Assembly (NCBI RefSeq): GCF_001427985.1
Contig: NZ_LMSA01000002.1
Span: 603,865-664,560 of the forward strand
DNA length: 60,696 bases
Source of the DNA: Knoellia sp. Soil729
GTDB lineage: Bacteria > Actinomycetota > Actinomycetes > Actinomycetales > Dermatophilaceae
Reading direction: 5' to 3'
Shown: one piece after another, positions 42,893 to 51,923 of the stretch
Position numbering within the stretch: position 1 is the stretch's first letter
Layout: the number at the start of each line of letters is the position of its first letter
Notes under the pieces: generated by a model
What the model was told of the DNA's origin: nothing
Databases searched by the model: none
Seen by the model: only the letters and a program-made list of their open reading frames with translations
Made by a program: the position numbers and the translations under genes

Positions 42893-43858
42893 ATGTGGCC
42901 GGTGAAGGTGGACCCTCGACCCTGGCGTGACGCGTGGTGGGACGCGCTCTACGGGCCCGCCGGGTTCTATCGCGGGGTCGAGGGACCGGCCGGTCACTTC
43001 ACGACATCTGCCCACGGCCCCCTGGGCGCGGTCCTTGCCGCGGTCGTCGCGCACCTCGCCGACCAAGCCGGCGTATGCCGGGTGGTCGACCTCGCCTGCG
43101 GCCGCGGCGAGCTGTTGGCGCACCTCCACGACCAGCGCCCCGACCTCGAGCTCCTGGGCGTGGACATCGTCGAGCGGCCCAGCTCGCTCGCCCCGGGCAT
43201 CGACTGGCTGCGCTCCGCCGGCGGACCAGCCCTGCCGGACGAGCTGCGCGACCTCGATGCCCTCGTCCTCGCGCACGAGTGGCTGGACGTCGTGCCGTGC
43301 ACGATCGCGCAGGTCGACGACGAGGGGGTGCTGCGCACGGTCCTCGTCGACGAGGACGGCACGGAGACCCTCGGTGAGGAGCTCACCGGCGAGGACCGGT
43401 CCTGGGCCGACACCTGGTGGCCCGACGCCCGGCCGGGTGAGCGCGTCGAGGTCGGCCTCTCCCGCGACCGGGCCTTTGCGGACCTGGTGTCCCGCAACCC
43501 TGCTGGGCTCACTGTGGCCGTCGACTACGGGCACACGAAGGCGACGCGTCCGGCCCAGGGCACGCTCACGGCATACCGGGAAGGCAGCCTGACCGAAGCG
43601 GTCCCGGACGGACGACGGGACCTCACGGCGCACGTCGCGACCGACTCACTCGGCGCCGATGAGGTGGTGAGGCAGCGGGCCCTGCTCCACCGGCTCGGCC
43701 TCGACGGCGCCACGCCCAGCCATGCGACGGCGAGCACCGACCCGTTGGGCTACGTGCGCGCCCTGGGCCGAGCGAGCAGCATCACCGCCCTCACCGACCC
43801 CCACGGGCTCGGCGGGTTCCACTGGGCCATGACCCGGCATACTCGGGTCCATGCCTGA
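42893..43858 (+). CDS. MidA/NDUFAF7-type SAM-dependent methyltransferase
   Basis: 321 residues. The start ([17 protein letters not shown]...GHFTTS), the SAM motif [41 protein letters not shown] and [26 protein letters not shown] follow the MidA/DUF185 family, whose human member NDUFAF7 methylates an arginine of NDUFS2, the NuoD homologue. The gene overlaps the NuoD-like gene by 8 nt, so enzyme and likely substrate are made together. ATG 42893 is used; GTG 42902 is an alternative. Methylation of NuoD here is inference from family and context. Confidence 0.82.
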   Translation: MWPVKVDPRPWRDAWWDALYGPAGFYRGVEGPAGHFTTSAHGPLGAVLAAVVAHLADQAGVCRVVDLACGRGELLAHLHDQRPDLELLGVDIVERPSSLAPGIDWLRSAGGPALPDELRDLDALVLAHEWLDVVPCTIAQVDDEGVLRTVLVDEDGTETLGEELTGEDRSWADTWWPDARPGERVEVGLSRDRAFADLVSRNPAGLTVAVDYGHTKATRPAQGTLTAYREGSLTEAVPDGRRDLTAHVATDSLGADEVVRQRALLHRLGLDGATPSHATASTDPLGYVRALGRASSITALTDPHGLGGFHWAMTRHTRVHA

Positions 43859-45029
43859 CGCGCCCGCCGCCACGCCGCAGACGACGACTGTCGCCGTCGG
43901 CGCAGGAGGGCTTGCCACGGCCGACATGGTCCTCAACATCGGCCCGCAGCACCCGGCGACGCACGGGGTGCTCCGCCTGCGCCTCACCCTCGACGGCGAG
44001 CGCATCGTGCACGCCGAGCCGATCATCGGCTACATGCACCGGGGCGCGGAGAAGCTCTTCGAGGTGCGCGACTACCGGCAGATCATCGTGCTGGCCAACC
44101 GCCATGACTGGCTCAGCGCCTTCAGCAACGAGCTCGGGGTCGTCCTCGCCGTGGAGGAGATGCTCGGCATGGAGGTGCCCGAGCGGGCGGTGTGGCTGCG
44201 CACGATGCTCGCCGAGCTCAACCGGGTGCTCAACCACCTCATGTTCCTGGGGTCGTACCCACTCGAGCTCGGCGCGATCACGCCGGTCTTCTATGCCTTC
44301 CGCGAGCGCGAAGAGCTCCAGGCGGTGATGGAGGAGGCCTCCGGAGGGCGGATGCACTACATGTTCAACCGCGTGGGCGGCCTCAAGGAGGACGTGCCGG
44401 CCGGGTGGCTCGGGCGCGTCGAGCACTCCGTCCAGGCGGTGCGGGGCCGGCTGCCCGACCTCGAGTCGATGCTCATCGGCAACGAGATCCTCACGGCACG
44501 CACCCGCCGCGTCGGCGTGCTCGATGTGGCGACCGCCCACGCCTACGGCGTCTCCGGTCCGATCGCCCGGGCGTCCGGCGTGGACGTGGACCTCCGTCGG
44601 GACGCCCCGTACCTCGCCTATGGCGAGCTCTTCGGCGAAGGTGGCCCGGGTCGCGTCGTCACCCGGACCGCCGGCGACTGCCTCTCACGCCTCGAGGTGC
44701 TCCTCGAGCAGGTCCATGTCAGCCTCGACCTCGTCGAGCACTGCCTTTCGGTGCTCGGCTCGATGGCGCCGGGCCCCGTGAACCAGCGGCTGCCCAAGGT
44801 CCTCAAGGTGCCCGAGGGCGAGACCTACGTCGCGACCGAGAACCCGCTCGGCTTCAACGGCTACTTCCTCGTGTCCCGCGGTGAGAAGACGCCGTGGCGC
44901 CTCAAGCTGCGCTCGGCCTCGTTCAACAACGTCCAGGTGCTGACCCAGCTGCTGCCGGGGACCCTGGTCTCGGACATGGTGGCGATCCTCGGCTCGACGT
45001 TCTTCGTCGTCGGCGACGTCGACAAGTAG
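43851..45029 (+). CDS. NuoD-like 49-kDa subunit of NADH:quinone oxidoreductase (stand-alone copy)
   Basis: 392 residues. [48 protein letters not shown]-like [14 protein letters not shown], and [39 protein letters not shown] are NuoD signatures. Arg64 in YMHRGAEK is the position equivalent to the NDUFS2 arginine methylated by NDUFAF7. The protein lacks the N-terminal extension of some NuoD and is encoded without other nuo genes, so it is probably a second, divergent NuoD. Whether it joins complex I is unknown. Confidence 0.88.
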   Translation: MPDAPAATPQTTTVAVGAGGLATADMVLNIGPQHPATHGVLRLRLTLDGERIVHAEPIIGYMHRGAEKLFEVRDYRQIIVLANRHDWLSAFSNELGVVLAVEEMLGMEVPERAVWLRTMLAELNRVLNHLMFLGSYPLELGAITPVFYAFREREELQAVMEEASGGRMHYMFNRVGGLKEDVPAGWLGRVEHSVQAVRGRLPDLESMLIGNEILTARTRRVGVLDVATAHAYGVSGPIARASGVDVDLRRDAPYLAYGELFGEGGPGRVVTRTAGDCLSRLEVLLEQVHVSLDLVEHCLSVLGSMAPGPVNQRLPKVLKVPEGETYVATENPLGFNGYFLVSRGEKTPWRLKLRSASFNNVQVLTQLLPGTLVSDMVAILGSTFFVVGDVDK

Positions 45030-45037
45030 CCGCCGGA

Positions 45038-45079
45038 CAGTCGTGAGTCGTCAGTCGTCAGTCGTCAGTCGTCAGTCGT
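45038..45079. repeat. Tandem 7-bp repeat (CAGTCGT, six units)
   Basis: Six consecutive CAGTCGT units, the second with a C-to-G change, between the convergent NuoD-like and DUF3180 genes. The last unit contains the DUF3180 stop codon, and partial units continue into its Asp-rich C-terminus (DTDD). Confidence 0.85.
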
Positions 45080-45533
45080 CGGTGTCACGGGGGTCGACGC
45101 GGCACCAGCGCTGGGCCAGCAGGCCCGCGATGCACAGCACCACTGAGGCACCGACGAGGATCGCCAGGCGCCAGAGCCGGTCCTCGTTGGCCACGAGCGA
45201 GAGGTCACTGGCGACGACGGCCAGCTGGCCGGCATACCAGCCCGCGGCAGCGGCACCGGTGAGGGTCGCCGCCTGGGCGAGCACGACGACGCGAGCAGCG
45301 CGCAGCGGGTCGAGGCGGCGCGTCGAGCTGCCGGCGAGGTAGGAGCGCACCGGCCAGGCGAAGCCGATGACGAACGCCGCCATCGCCGCGAGCAGCCCGG
45401 CAGCGAGCCACGACGGGCGCGGCACGAGGGTGCCCTCACCGGTGACGAGCATCCACAGCAGCCACGACGCCACGCCGATGACGACCACGACGAGGGCGGC
45501 GACGCGCGCGCGCACCCCATGACCCGTCACCAT
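45072..45533 (-). CDS. DUF3180 membrane protein
   Basis: 153 residues with four membrane helices (ARVAALVVVVIGVASWLLWML; SWLAAGLLAAMAAFVIGFAWPV; AARVVVLAQAATLTGAAAAGWYAGQL; WRLAILVGASVVLCIAGLLAQRW), the DUF3180 layout. It follows the folB/folK gene with overlap, the usual place of DUF3180 in actinobacterial folate operons. Function unknown. The gene's end is formed by the heptamer repeat. Confidence 0.82.
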   Translation of the reverse strand: MVTGHGVRARVAALVVVVIGVASWLLWMLVTGEGTLVPRPSWLAAGLLAAMAAFVIGFAWPVRSYLAGSSTRRLDPLRAARVVVLAQAATLTGAAAAGWYAGQLAVVASDLSLVANEDRLWRLAILVGASVVLCIAGLLAQRWCRVDPRDTDD

Positions 45534-46411
45534 CCGTCCTCCAGCAGGTCCACGTCGGGGCCGAGCGTGACACCGCCCGTCCCCACTTCAGCCACCAGCT
45601 CGGCGACCCGTCGCACCTCACCGTCGACGCGCAGCGTGGCCTCGGAGTCGGCGTCCGCCCAGGGCACGAGGACGAACCCGCGCTCGTGGGCCCTCGGGTG
45701 CGGGAGCGTGAGCGCCTCCGTCGAGAGCCGCACGTCGGTGTCGAAGACGGGGTCGCCGTACTGGATGAGGTCGAGGTCGAGGGTGCGCGGCCCCCACCGC
45801 TCCTTGCGGACCCGCCCGTTGTCGAGCTCGATGTCCTGCATCGTCCGCAGCAGGCGCTGCGGTGACATGGAGGTGGTGCCGACGAGGACGGCGTTGAGGT
45901 AGGCCCCCTGTGACGGTCCGCCCACCGGTGCGGTCTCGTAGACGCGTGAGGCCGCCTTGAGCTCGAGCGCGAGCCAGAGGGAGCCGACGGCGTTCTGGAT
46001 GGTCTCGACCGAGTCGCCCATGTTGGAGCCGACCGCGATGACGACCGGTGTCTCGCGCAGCCGCTCCACGTTGACGGCCACGTCGGTGAACGGGTGGCCG
46101 ACCGGCGCCTGCGGCTTGTGCACCGTGACGACGACGGCCTCGACGAGTGGCCGGGTGAGGACCTTGGCGGCGATGCGGTCGGCGAGCGCCTCGATGAGGT
46201 CGAGCGACTCCCCCTCGATGAGCTCGACAACATCACCGGCGACCTCGGCGTAGTTCACCGTGTCGGCGAGGTCGTCGCTCGTGCCGGCGGGCGCGAGGTC
46301 CACCTCCATCTCGACGTCGACGACGAAGGTCTGGCCGTCACGCTTCTCGAAGTCGAGGACTCCGTGGAAACCCTTGGCGGAGATGCCCTTGAGGGCGATG
46401 CGGTCGCTCAT
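45527..46411 (-). CDS. Fused dihydroneopterin aldolase / HPPK
   Basis: 294 residues joining FolB and FolK. Residues 1-118: IALKGISAKGFHGVLDFEKRDGQTFVVDVEMEVDL, EALADRIAAKVL and VTVHKPQAPV, the FolB fold. From residue 122: TPVVIAVGSNMGDSVETIQNAVGSL, YETAPVGGPSQGAYLNAVL, RWGPRTLDLDLIQYG and LPHPRAHERGFVLVPWADA, the HPPK fold. The two steps are consecutive in folate synthesis, so the fusion may channel the pterin. In many actinobacteria they are separate overlapping genes. ATG 46411 overlaps the folP stop. Confidence 0.92.
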   Translation of the reverse strand: MSDRIALKGISAKGFHGVLDFEKRDGQTFVVDVEMEVDLAPAGTSDDLADTVNYAEVAGDVVELIEGESLDLIEALADRIAAKVLTRPLVEAVVVTVHKPQAPVGHPFTDVAVNVERLRETPVVIAVGSNMGDSVETIQNAVGSLWLALELKAASRVYETAPVGGPSQGAYLNAVLVGTTSMSPQRLLRTMQDIELDNGRVRKERWGPRTLDLDLIQYGDPVFDTDVRLSTEALTLPHPRAHERGFVLVPWADADSEATLRVDGEVRRVAELVAEVGTGGVTLGPDVDLLEDGW

Positions 46412-47253
46412 GACTCCTTCTCGGTTGGCTCTCGAAGTGCGTCGGCTACGTCGAGTGCCTGCACCGTCGCAGCGACGTCGTGCACGCGCACCGCCCAGGC
46501 GCCGTGGCGAGCCGAGTGGAACGACGTGACGGCGGTGGTGAGGTCGCGCTCGGTCGCGGGACGCGGTTCGGCACCCGCCGGCCGACCCAACCGCCCCAGG
46601 AACGCCTTGCGTGAGGTCCCGACGAGCAGCGGGTGCCCGAGTGCGACGAGGGCATCGAGGTGACGCAGCAGCGCCCAGTTGTGCTCGGCCGTCTTGGAGA
46701 AGCCGAACCCCGGGTCGAGGATGATCTGGTCGGAGTGAACCCCGCTGTCCTTCAACGTCTCCACCCGCGCCGTCAGCTCGGCACACACATCCGAGACGAC
46801 ATCGCCATAGACGGCCTGTGACTGCATCGTGGTGCTGTGCGCGCGCCAGTGCATGACGACGAACGGTATGCCGGCCTGCGCCACGACCGCTGCCATCTCA
46901 CCGTCCGCCTGGCCCCCGGAGACGTCGTTGACCAGCGCTGCACCGGAGTCGAGGGCGGCGGCGGCCACGGCCGCCCGCATGGTGTCGATCGAGACCGCGG
47001 TGCCCTCGGCGGCGAGTGCCTTGACGACGGGGACGACCCGGCGGAGCTCCTCCTCGAGCGGCGGGCGCTCTGCTCCCGGCCGGGTCGACTCGCCGCCGAC
47101 GTCGATGAGGTCGGCACCGGCAGCGATCAGCTCACGTCCGTGGGCGATCGCCGCCTCCGGCTCGAACCACTCACCGCCGTCGCTGAACGAGTCAGGTGTG
47201 ACGTTGACGACCCCCATGACCAGGGGCCGGGACCGGGGAGCGAGCGAGATCAC
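46408..47253 (-). CDS. folP: Dihydropteroate synthase
   Basis: A 281-residue TIM-barrel sulfonamide-target enzyme. VMGVVNVTPDSFSDGGEW, LIDVGGESTRPGAERPPLEEELRRV, VNDVSGGQAD, IILDPGFGFSKTAEHNWALL and LLVGTSRKAFLGRL carry the pterin and pABA binding residues. GTG 47253 lies 14 nt after folE, so folE-folP-folB/K-DUF3180 are one operon behind ftsH. Confidence 0.95.
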   Translation of the reverse strand: MISLAPRSRPLVMGVVNVTPDSFSDGGEWFEPEAAIAHGRELIAAGADLIDVGGESTRPGAERPPLEEELRRVVPVVKALAAEGTAVSIDTMRAAVAAAALDSGAALVNDVSGGQADGEMAAVVAQAGIPFVVMHWRAHSTTMQSQAVYGDVVSDVCAELTARVETLKDSGVHSDQIILDPGFGFSKTAEHNWALLRHLDALVALGHPLLVGTSRKAFLGRLGRPAGAEPRPATERDLTTAVTSFHSARHGAWAVRVHDVAATVQALDVADALREPTEKES

Positions 47254-47267
47254 CGCGTGTCGACCGC

Positions 47268-47915
47268 TCAGCGCTTGCCGCCGAGCAGGAGCGACATCGC
47301 CTCTGCCCGGGTGGCAGGGTCACGCAGCTGGCCGCGCACCGCCGAGGTGATCGTGCGCGAGCCGGGCTTGTGCACGCCACGCATCGACATGCACAGGTGC
47401 TCGGCCTCGATGACGACGATGACGCCCTGCACGCCGAGGTGCTCGACGAGCGCATCGGCGACCTGCGTGGTGATGCGCTCCTGGACCTGGGGCCGGCGCG
47501 CGAAGACATCCACGAGGCGGGCCAGCTTGGACAGCCCCGTCACCGTCCCGTCGGGCGACGGGATGTAGCCGACGTGGGCGACACCGTGGAAGGGCAGCAG
47601 GTGGTGCTCGCAGGTGGAGTAGATCTCGATGTCGCGCACGATGATGAGCTCTTCGTGGTCGATCGAGAAGCGCGTGGACAGGATGTCGGCAGGGTCCTGC
47701 GACAGGCCGGCATACAGCTGGGTCGCGGCACGCGCGACCCGGTCCGGGGTGTCCTGCAGGCCTTCACGGTCGGGGTCCTCGCCGATCGCGAAGAGCAGCT
47801 CACGCACGGCCGCGCGGGCACGCTCGTGGTCCACCTGGCCGGGCGGGAGGGTGTCGGACTCCTCGAACTGCTCGCCCGAGGAGCCGCCGGCGTCAGTGGG
47901 CGTCTGGGTCGACAC
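47268..47915 (-). CDS. folE: GTP cyclohydrolase I
   Basis: 215 residues. [72 protein letters not shown] and [17 protein letters not shown] carry the zinc ligands (CEHH, C in EHLCM) and catalytic His. First step of folate synthesis. GTG 47915 lies 23 nt inside the end of ftsH. Confidence 0.96.
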   Translation of the reverse strand: MSTQTPTDAGGSSGEQFEESDTLPPGQVDHERARAAVRELLFAIGEDPDREGLQDTPDRVARAATQLYAGLSQDPADILSTRFSIDHEELIIVRDIEIYSTCEHHLLPFHGVAHVGYIPSPDGTVTGLSKLARLVDVFARRPQVQERITTQVADALVEHLGVQGVIVVIEAEHLCMSMRGVHKPGSRTITSAVRGQLRDPATRAEAMSLLLGGKR

Positions 47916-50016
47916 GCTCGCCCTCCGGAACCTCGATCACCTTGGTGGGCGGGTGCTCACCGGCTGCCTCGGCGGCCGGGTGGGCCCCGTCGGTGGCCGC
48001 CTTGTCGATCGCCGCGGCCGTGGTGGGGTCACCCTCGTTGGCGCGGGAGCCGGCGGGCGCACCCGAGGCGTCGTGGCCGTTGAGGGCGGCCTTCTCGGCC
48101 GGGGTGAGGACCGGGGGCAGGTCGGAGATGCCCCGGTGCTCGCTCGAGAGCCACGTCGGGCGCACCGGGCGCTTGACGATGTCCTGGAAGATGACGTCGA
48201 GCTCCTTGCGGTTCAACGTCTCCTGGTCGAGGAGATCGAGGACCAGGCGGTCGAGAACATCGCGGTTGTCGTTGATGGCATGCCACGCCTCGTCGTGGGC
48301 AGCCTCGATGAGAGCCCGCACCTCTTCGTCGACGATGCCAGCGATCTTCTCGGAGTAGTCGCGCTGGTGCCCCAGGTCGCGGCCGAGGAAGACCTCGCCC
48401 TGGCTCTGGCCCAGCTTGATCGCGCCGACCCGCTCGCTCATGCCGTACTCGGTCACCATCTTGCGGGCCATCGAGGTGGCCTTCTCGATGTCGTTGGCCG
48501 CACCGGTCGTCGGGTCGTGGAAGATGATCTCCTCGGCGACACGACCACCGAGCGCGTAGGCCAGCTGGTCGAGGATCTCGTTGCGCGTCGTCGAGTACTT
48601 GTCATCCAGCGGCATGACCATCGTGTAGCCGAGTGCCCGGCCGCGCGGCAGGATCGTCACCTTGGTGACCGGGTCGGTGTTGTTCATCGCCGAGGCGACG
48701 AGCGCGTGGCCACCCTCGTGGTAGGCCGTGATCTTGCGCTCCTTGGCCGACATGATCCGGGTCTTCTTCTGCGGACCGGCAATGACGCGGTCGATCGCCT
48801 CGTCGAGCGTCTCGTCGTCGATGAGCTTCTTGTCGGTGCGGGCCGTGAGGAGCGCGGCCTCGTTGAGGACGTTGGCGAGGTCGGCACCGGTGAAGCCGGG
48901 GGTGCGCCGCGCGACGGCGAGCAGGTCGACACCCGGGGCCATCGGCTTGCCCTGCGAGTGGACCTCGAGGATGCGGTGGCGGCCGAGCATGTCGGGGGCC
49001 TCGACGGCGATCTGGCGGTCGAATCGACCCGGGCGGAGCAGGGCCGGGTCGAGGATGTCGGGACGGTTGGTCGCGGCGATCAGGATGACGTTGGTCTTGA
49101 CGTCGAAGCCGTCCATCTCGACGAGCAGCTGGTTGAGGGTCTGCTCGCGCTCGTCGTGCCCGCCACCCATGCCGGCGCCACGGTGACGACCGACGGCGTC
49201 GATCTCGTCGACGAAGACGATGGCGGGTGCGTTGGCCTTGGCCTGCTCGAACAGGTCGCGGACACGGGAGGCACCGACACCGACGAACATCTCGACGAAG
49301 TCCGAGCCGGAGATCGAGTAGAACGGCACCCCGGCCTCGCCGGCGACGGCGCGCGCGAGGAGGGTCTTGCCGGTTCCGGGAGGGCCGTAGAGGAGGACGC
49401 CCTTGGGGATCTTGGCCCCGACGGCAAGGAACTTCGCCGGGTCGGAGAGGAACTCCTTGATCTCGTAGAGCTCCTGGACGGCCTCGTCGGCACCGGCCAC
49501 GTCGTCGAAGGTGACCTTGGGCGTGTCCTTGGTGGCCAGCTTGGCCTTGGACTTGCCGAACTGCATGACGCGCGAGCCACCCCCTTGGGCCTGGCTCATC
49601 ATGAACCAGAAGAGCCCGACGAGCAGCAGGATCGGGAAGATGCTGATGAACAGGGTCCAGAAGGGGTTCTGGGTCTCGCGCTTGTCGTTGTAGCCGTCGG
49701 TGGGCTCGTTGGCCTTGACCAGCTCGACCAGCGACTCGGCGCGGGCGTCGACGTACTCGGCGCGCACCTTGTCGGTCGCCGAGACGTTGGCGTCCTTGTC
49801 GGAGTACTCCGACCCCTTCTTGAGGTCGAGGTTGAGGACGTTGTCGCTGGTGAACTCGGCCTTGTCGACCTTCTTGTCGGTGATGAGCTTCTCGGCCTTG
49901 GCGGTGTCGATCGTCGTGTAGCCGGAGTCACCCCCGAGCGAGAACATCACCACGGTGATGGCGATGACGGCAAGGACCCAGAACAACGGGGTCTTGAACA
50001 CGCGCTTGGCATCCAT
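47893..50016 (-). CDS. ftsH: ATP-dependent zinc metalloprotease FtsH
   Basis: 707 residues. Helix 1 (about 10-27), an external loop, helix 2 (about 118-140), then the AAA+ domain: Walker A GPPGTGKT at 211-218, Walker B VFVDEID at 267-273, SRH arginine region around RPGRFDRQ, and the HEGGH zinc site at 433-437. It degrades membrane and regulatory proteins. The C-terminal tail after residue about 640 is Ala/Pro/Glu-rich. Its end overlaps folE. A GC hairpin (GGGGCCAGCGGCCCC) lies in the leader just upstream of the ATG. Confidence 0.97.
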   Translation of the reverse strand: MDAKRVFKTPLFWVLAVIAITVVMFSLGGDSGYTTIDTAKAEKLITDKKVDKAEFTSDNVLNLDLKKGSEYSDKDANVSATDKVRAEYVDARAESLVELVKANEPTDGYNDKRETQNPFWTLFISIFPILLLVGLFWFMMSQAQGGGSRVMQFGKSKAKLATKDTPKVTFDDVAGADEAVQELYEIKEFLSDPAKFLAVGAKIPKGVLLYGPPGTGKTLLARAVAGEAGVPFYSISGSDFVEMFVGVGASRVRDLFEQAKANAPAIVFVDEIDAVGRHRGAGMGGGHDEREQTLNQLLVEMDGFDVKTNVILIAATNRPDILDPALLRPGRFDRQIAVEAPDMLGRHRILEVHSQGKPMAPGVDLLAVARRTPGFTGADLANVLNEAALLTARTDKKLIDDETLDEAIDRVIAGPQKKTRIMSAKERKITAYHEGGHALVASAMNNTDPVTKVTILPRGRALGYTMVMPLDDKYSTTRNEILDQLAYALGGRVAEEIIFHDPTTGAANDIEKATSMARKMVTEYGMSERVGAIKLGQSQGEVFLGRDLGHQRDYSEKIAGIVDEEVRALIEAAHDEAWHAINDNRDVLDRLVLDLLDQETLNRKELDVIFQDIVKRPVRPTWLSSEHRGISDLPPVLTPAEKAALNGHDASGAPAGSRANEGDPTTAAAIDKAATDGAHPAAEAAGEHPPTKVIEVPEGERVDPDAH

Positions 50017-50189
50017 GAAATGTGTATGGGGCCAGCGGCCCCACGTCCTCCTGATCAGCGAAATCTCCGTACGCGCTCACGCGGCACAGGCCTGGGTGCA
50101 CACGCTACCCGCCAGAAGGCTGGCTCCACGGGGCGCGTCCGAGGGGACAACGAGCGGCGTATGCCGCGTGTTCCGCGCGGCCCTGCGGC

Positions 50190-50906
50190 TCAGGAGCGGT
50201 GGCGGGCCAGGAACGCGCCGATCGCGGCGCGCGGGTTGTCGCGCAGCTCGGGCCCGTGGGTGAACGCGGCCGTCGTGTACTCGAGGGTCGTGAGTCGCTC
50301 GGCCGTCTGCGTCGTCATGACGAAGTTGGTGCAGAAGGACCTGACCGGCCACCGGAGCCCGCGGACGTTGAAGATCGAGTCGCCGGTGATGAGGACACCG
50401 CTGTCGCGGTGGAGGTATGCCGCGTGCCCCGGTGAGTGCCCGGGCGTGTGGACGACCTCCAGGCCGCCCGCGACAGGGACGACATGACCGTCCACGAAGG
50501 TCTCGCCGACCTCGACCGGCTCGAACGCGCGGCGCCCACCGGTGAGGCGGTTGGCGAGGGCGCCGATGCGCACGGAGCTGTCACGAGGTGGCGCGAAGCC
50601 CGTGCGGATGAACTCGGCGTCGTCCTCGTGGATGTCGACGGGGCGCCCGGTCTCGCGCGAGATGTGGGCGGTGCCACCGGCGTGGTCGGGGTGGGCATGG
50701 GTGAGCAGGAGCCGGGTGACGTCGACCGGCCCGGAGCCGATGCTGCGGAGCGCCGCCATGACCTTGGGGCCGTGCGACTTCAGGCCCATGTCGACGAGCG
50801 TCACCTGCCCGTCGTCGTCACGGAAGATGAACCCGTTGATGAAGTCGCGCAGCAGGGGGATGCGCCACACGCCGGGAGCGAGTGGGACGACGAGGTCTGG
50901 GCCCAT
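50190..50906 (-). CDS. Metallo-beta-lactamase-fold hydrolase
   Basis: 238 residues. THAHPDHAGG is the HxHxDH metal motif; VVHTPGHSPGHAAYLHRDSGVLITGDSIFN carries the further His and Asp ligands. This is the glyoxalase-II-like subgroup, substrate unknown. It lies between ftsH and hpt on the same strand, 15 nt after hpt. The 173 nt between it and ftsH hold the ftsH promoter and an octamer copy. Confidence 0.85.
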   Translation of the reverse strand: MGPDLVVPLAPGVWRIPLLRDFINGFIFRDDDGQVTLVDMGLKSHGPKVMAALRSIGSGPVDVTRLLLTHAHPDHAGGTAHISRETGRPVDIHEDDAEFIRTGFAPPRDSSVRIGALANRLTGGRRAFEPVEVGETFVDGHVVPVAGGLEVVHTPGHSPGHAAYLHRDSGVLITGDSIFNVRGLRWPVRSFCTNFVMTTQTAERLTTLEYTTAAFTHGPELRDNPRAAIGAFLARHRS

Positions 50907-50921
50907 GCCGTGCTCCTTCGG

Positions 50922-51473
50922 TCAGCTGTAGACGTGGGGCGCGAGGGTGCCCACCTGGCGCAGCCCGCGGTACTGCTCCGCGTAGTCGAGGCCGTAGCCG
51001 ACGACGAACTCGTTGGCGATGTCGAACCCGACCCACCTGACGTCGACCTCGACCTTGGCGGCCTCGGGCTTGCGCAGCAGGGTGACGATCTCGACCGACG
51101 CCGGCTTGCGCGACTCGAGGTTGGCCTTGATCCACGACAGCGTCAGGCCCGAGTCGACGATGTCCTCGACGATGAGCACGTGCTTGCCGGAGATGTCGGC
51201 GTCGAGGTCCTTGAGGATGCGCACGACGCCGGAGCTCTTCGTGCCCGACCCGTAGGACGAGACGGCCATCCAGTCGACCGGCGCGGTCATCGGCAGCGCG
51301 CGCATGAGGTCGGCCATGACCATGACGGCCCCCTTGAGCACGCCCACGAGCAGCAGGTCCTTGCCGGCATACTCCTGCGCGATCTCCTCGGCGAGCTCCG
51401 CGAGCCTGGCGTGGATCTCGTCCTCGCTGATGAGGACCCGCTCGAGGTCGGCTCCCATGTGGGCAGCGTCCAC
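50922..51473 (-). CDS. hpt: Hypoxanthine phosphoribosyltransferase
   Basis: 183 residues. LLLVGVLKGAVMVMADLMRAL, SSYGSGTKSSGVVRILKDLDADISGKHVLIVEDIVDSGLTLSWI (the PRPP-binding motif VLIVEDIVDSGLT) and VDVRWVGFDIANEFVVGYGLDYAEQYRGL match purine-salvage HPRT. GTG 51473 has AGGAG 8 nt upstream; ATG 51458 is alternative. In actinobacteria hpt is normally between tilS and ftsH, as here, with one small gene interposed. Confidence 0.94.
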   Translation of the reverse strand: MDAAHMGADLERVLISEDEIHARLAELAEEIAQEYAGKDLLLVGVLKGAVMVMADLMRALPMTAPVDWMAVSSYGSGTKSSGVVRILKDLDADISGKHVLIVEDIVDSGLTLSWIKANLESRKPASVEIVTLLRKPEAAKVEVDVRWVGFDIANEFVVGYGLDYAEQYRGLRQVGTLAPHVYS

Positions 51474-51616
51474 GGTGCACTCTCCTGGTCTTGCTGGTCG
51501 TCGTGGTCGATCGGTGTCGCCCCACAGTCAACCGGACAACGGGGGCCCACGGACACCCGGGCACCCGTACTCTGCGAATCAGCCCGGAGCCGGGCCTGTC
51601 GACGAGAGGCACTCCC

Positions 51617-51913
51617 ATGACCGAACTCCACGTCGTTGCGACCATTCCGGTGAAGCCCGAGCACGTCGAGGCGATGCGCGGCCCGCTGACCCAGCTCGCC
51701 GAGGCCACCCGGCAGGAGTCCGGGTGCGTGGCCTACGACCTCTACGAGTCCGCCGCCGCGCCCGGTGTCTTCGTGACCGTCGAGAGGTGGACCGACCAGG
51801 ACGCGCTGGACGCCCACATGCGGACGCCGCACGTCGCGGCAGCCTTCGCCGCGGCCGGTGACGCTCTCGCCGGCGAGGTCGCCATCCACCCCCTGAGCCC
51901 GGTCGAGGGCTGA
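51617..51913 (+). CDS. Antibiotic-biosynthesis-monooxygenase-domain (ABM) protein
   Basis: 98 residues of the dimeric ferredoxin-like ABM fold: HVVATIPVKPEHVEAMRGPLTQLAEATRQESGCVAYDLYES and VFVTVERWTDQDALDAHMRTPHVAAAF. Such proteins are quinol- or haem-type monooxygenases or putative isomerases, or have unknown roles. GAGAGG lies 7 nt before ATG 51617, and a TACTCT -10 at about 51569. It sits between hpt and tilS but on the opposite strand, likely an insertion into the conserved hpt-tilS pair. Confidence 0.85.
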   Translation: MTELHVVATIPVKPEHVEAMRGPLTQLAEATRQESGCVAYDLYESAAAPGVFVTVERWTDQDALDAHMRTPHVAAAFAAAGDALAGEVAIHPLSPVEG

Positions 51914-51923
51914 CCACACTTCC

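Noticed and set aside
45038-45079. CRISPR-like repeat
   Set aside because: Units are 7 bp and directly adjacent with no spacers.
47629-50487. A 952-codon open frame on the + strand
   Set aside because: It is the mirror of ftsH, folE and the hydrolase gene. Composition is Arg/Gly/Val-rich without any domain, as expected for the antisense of GC-rich genes.
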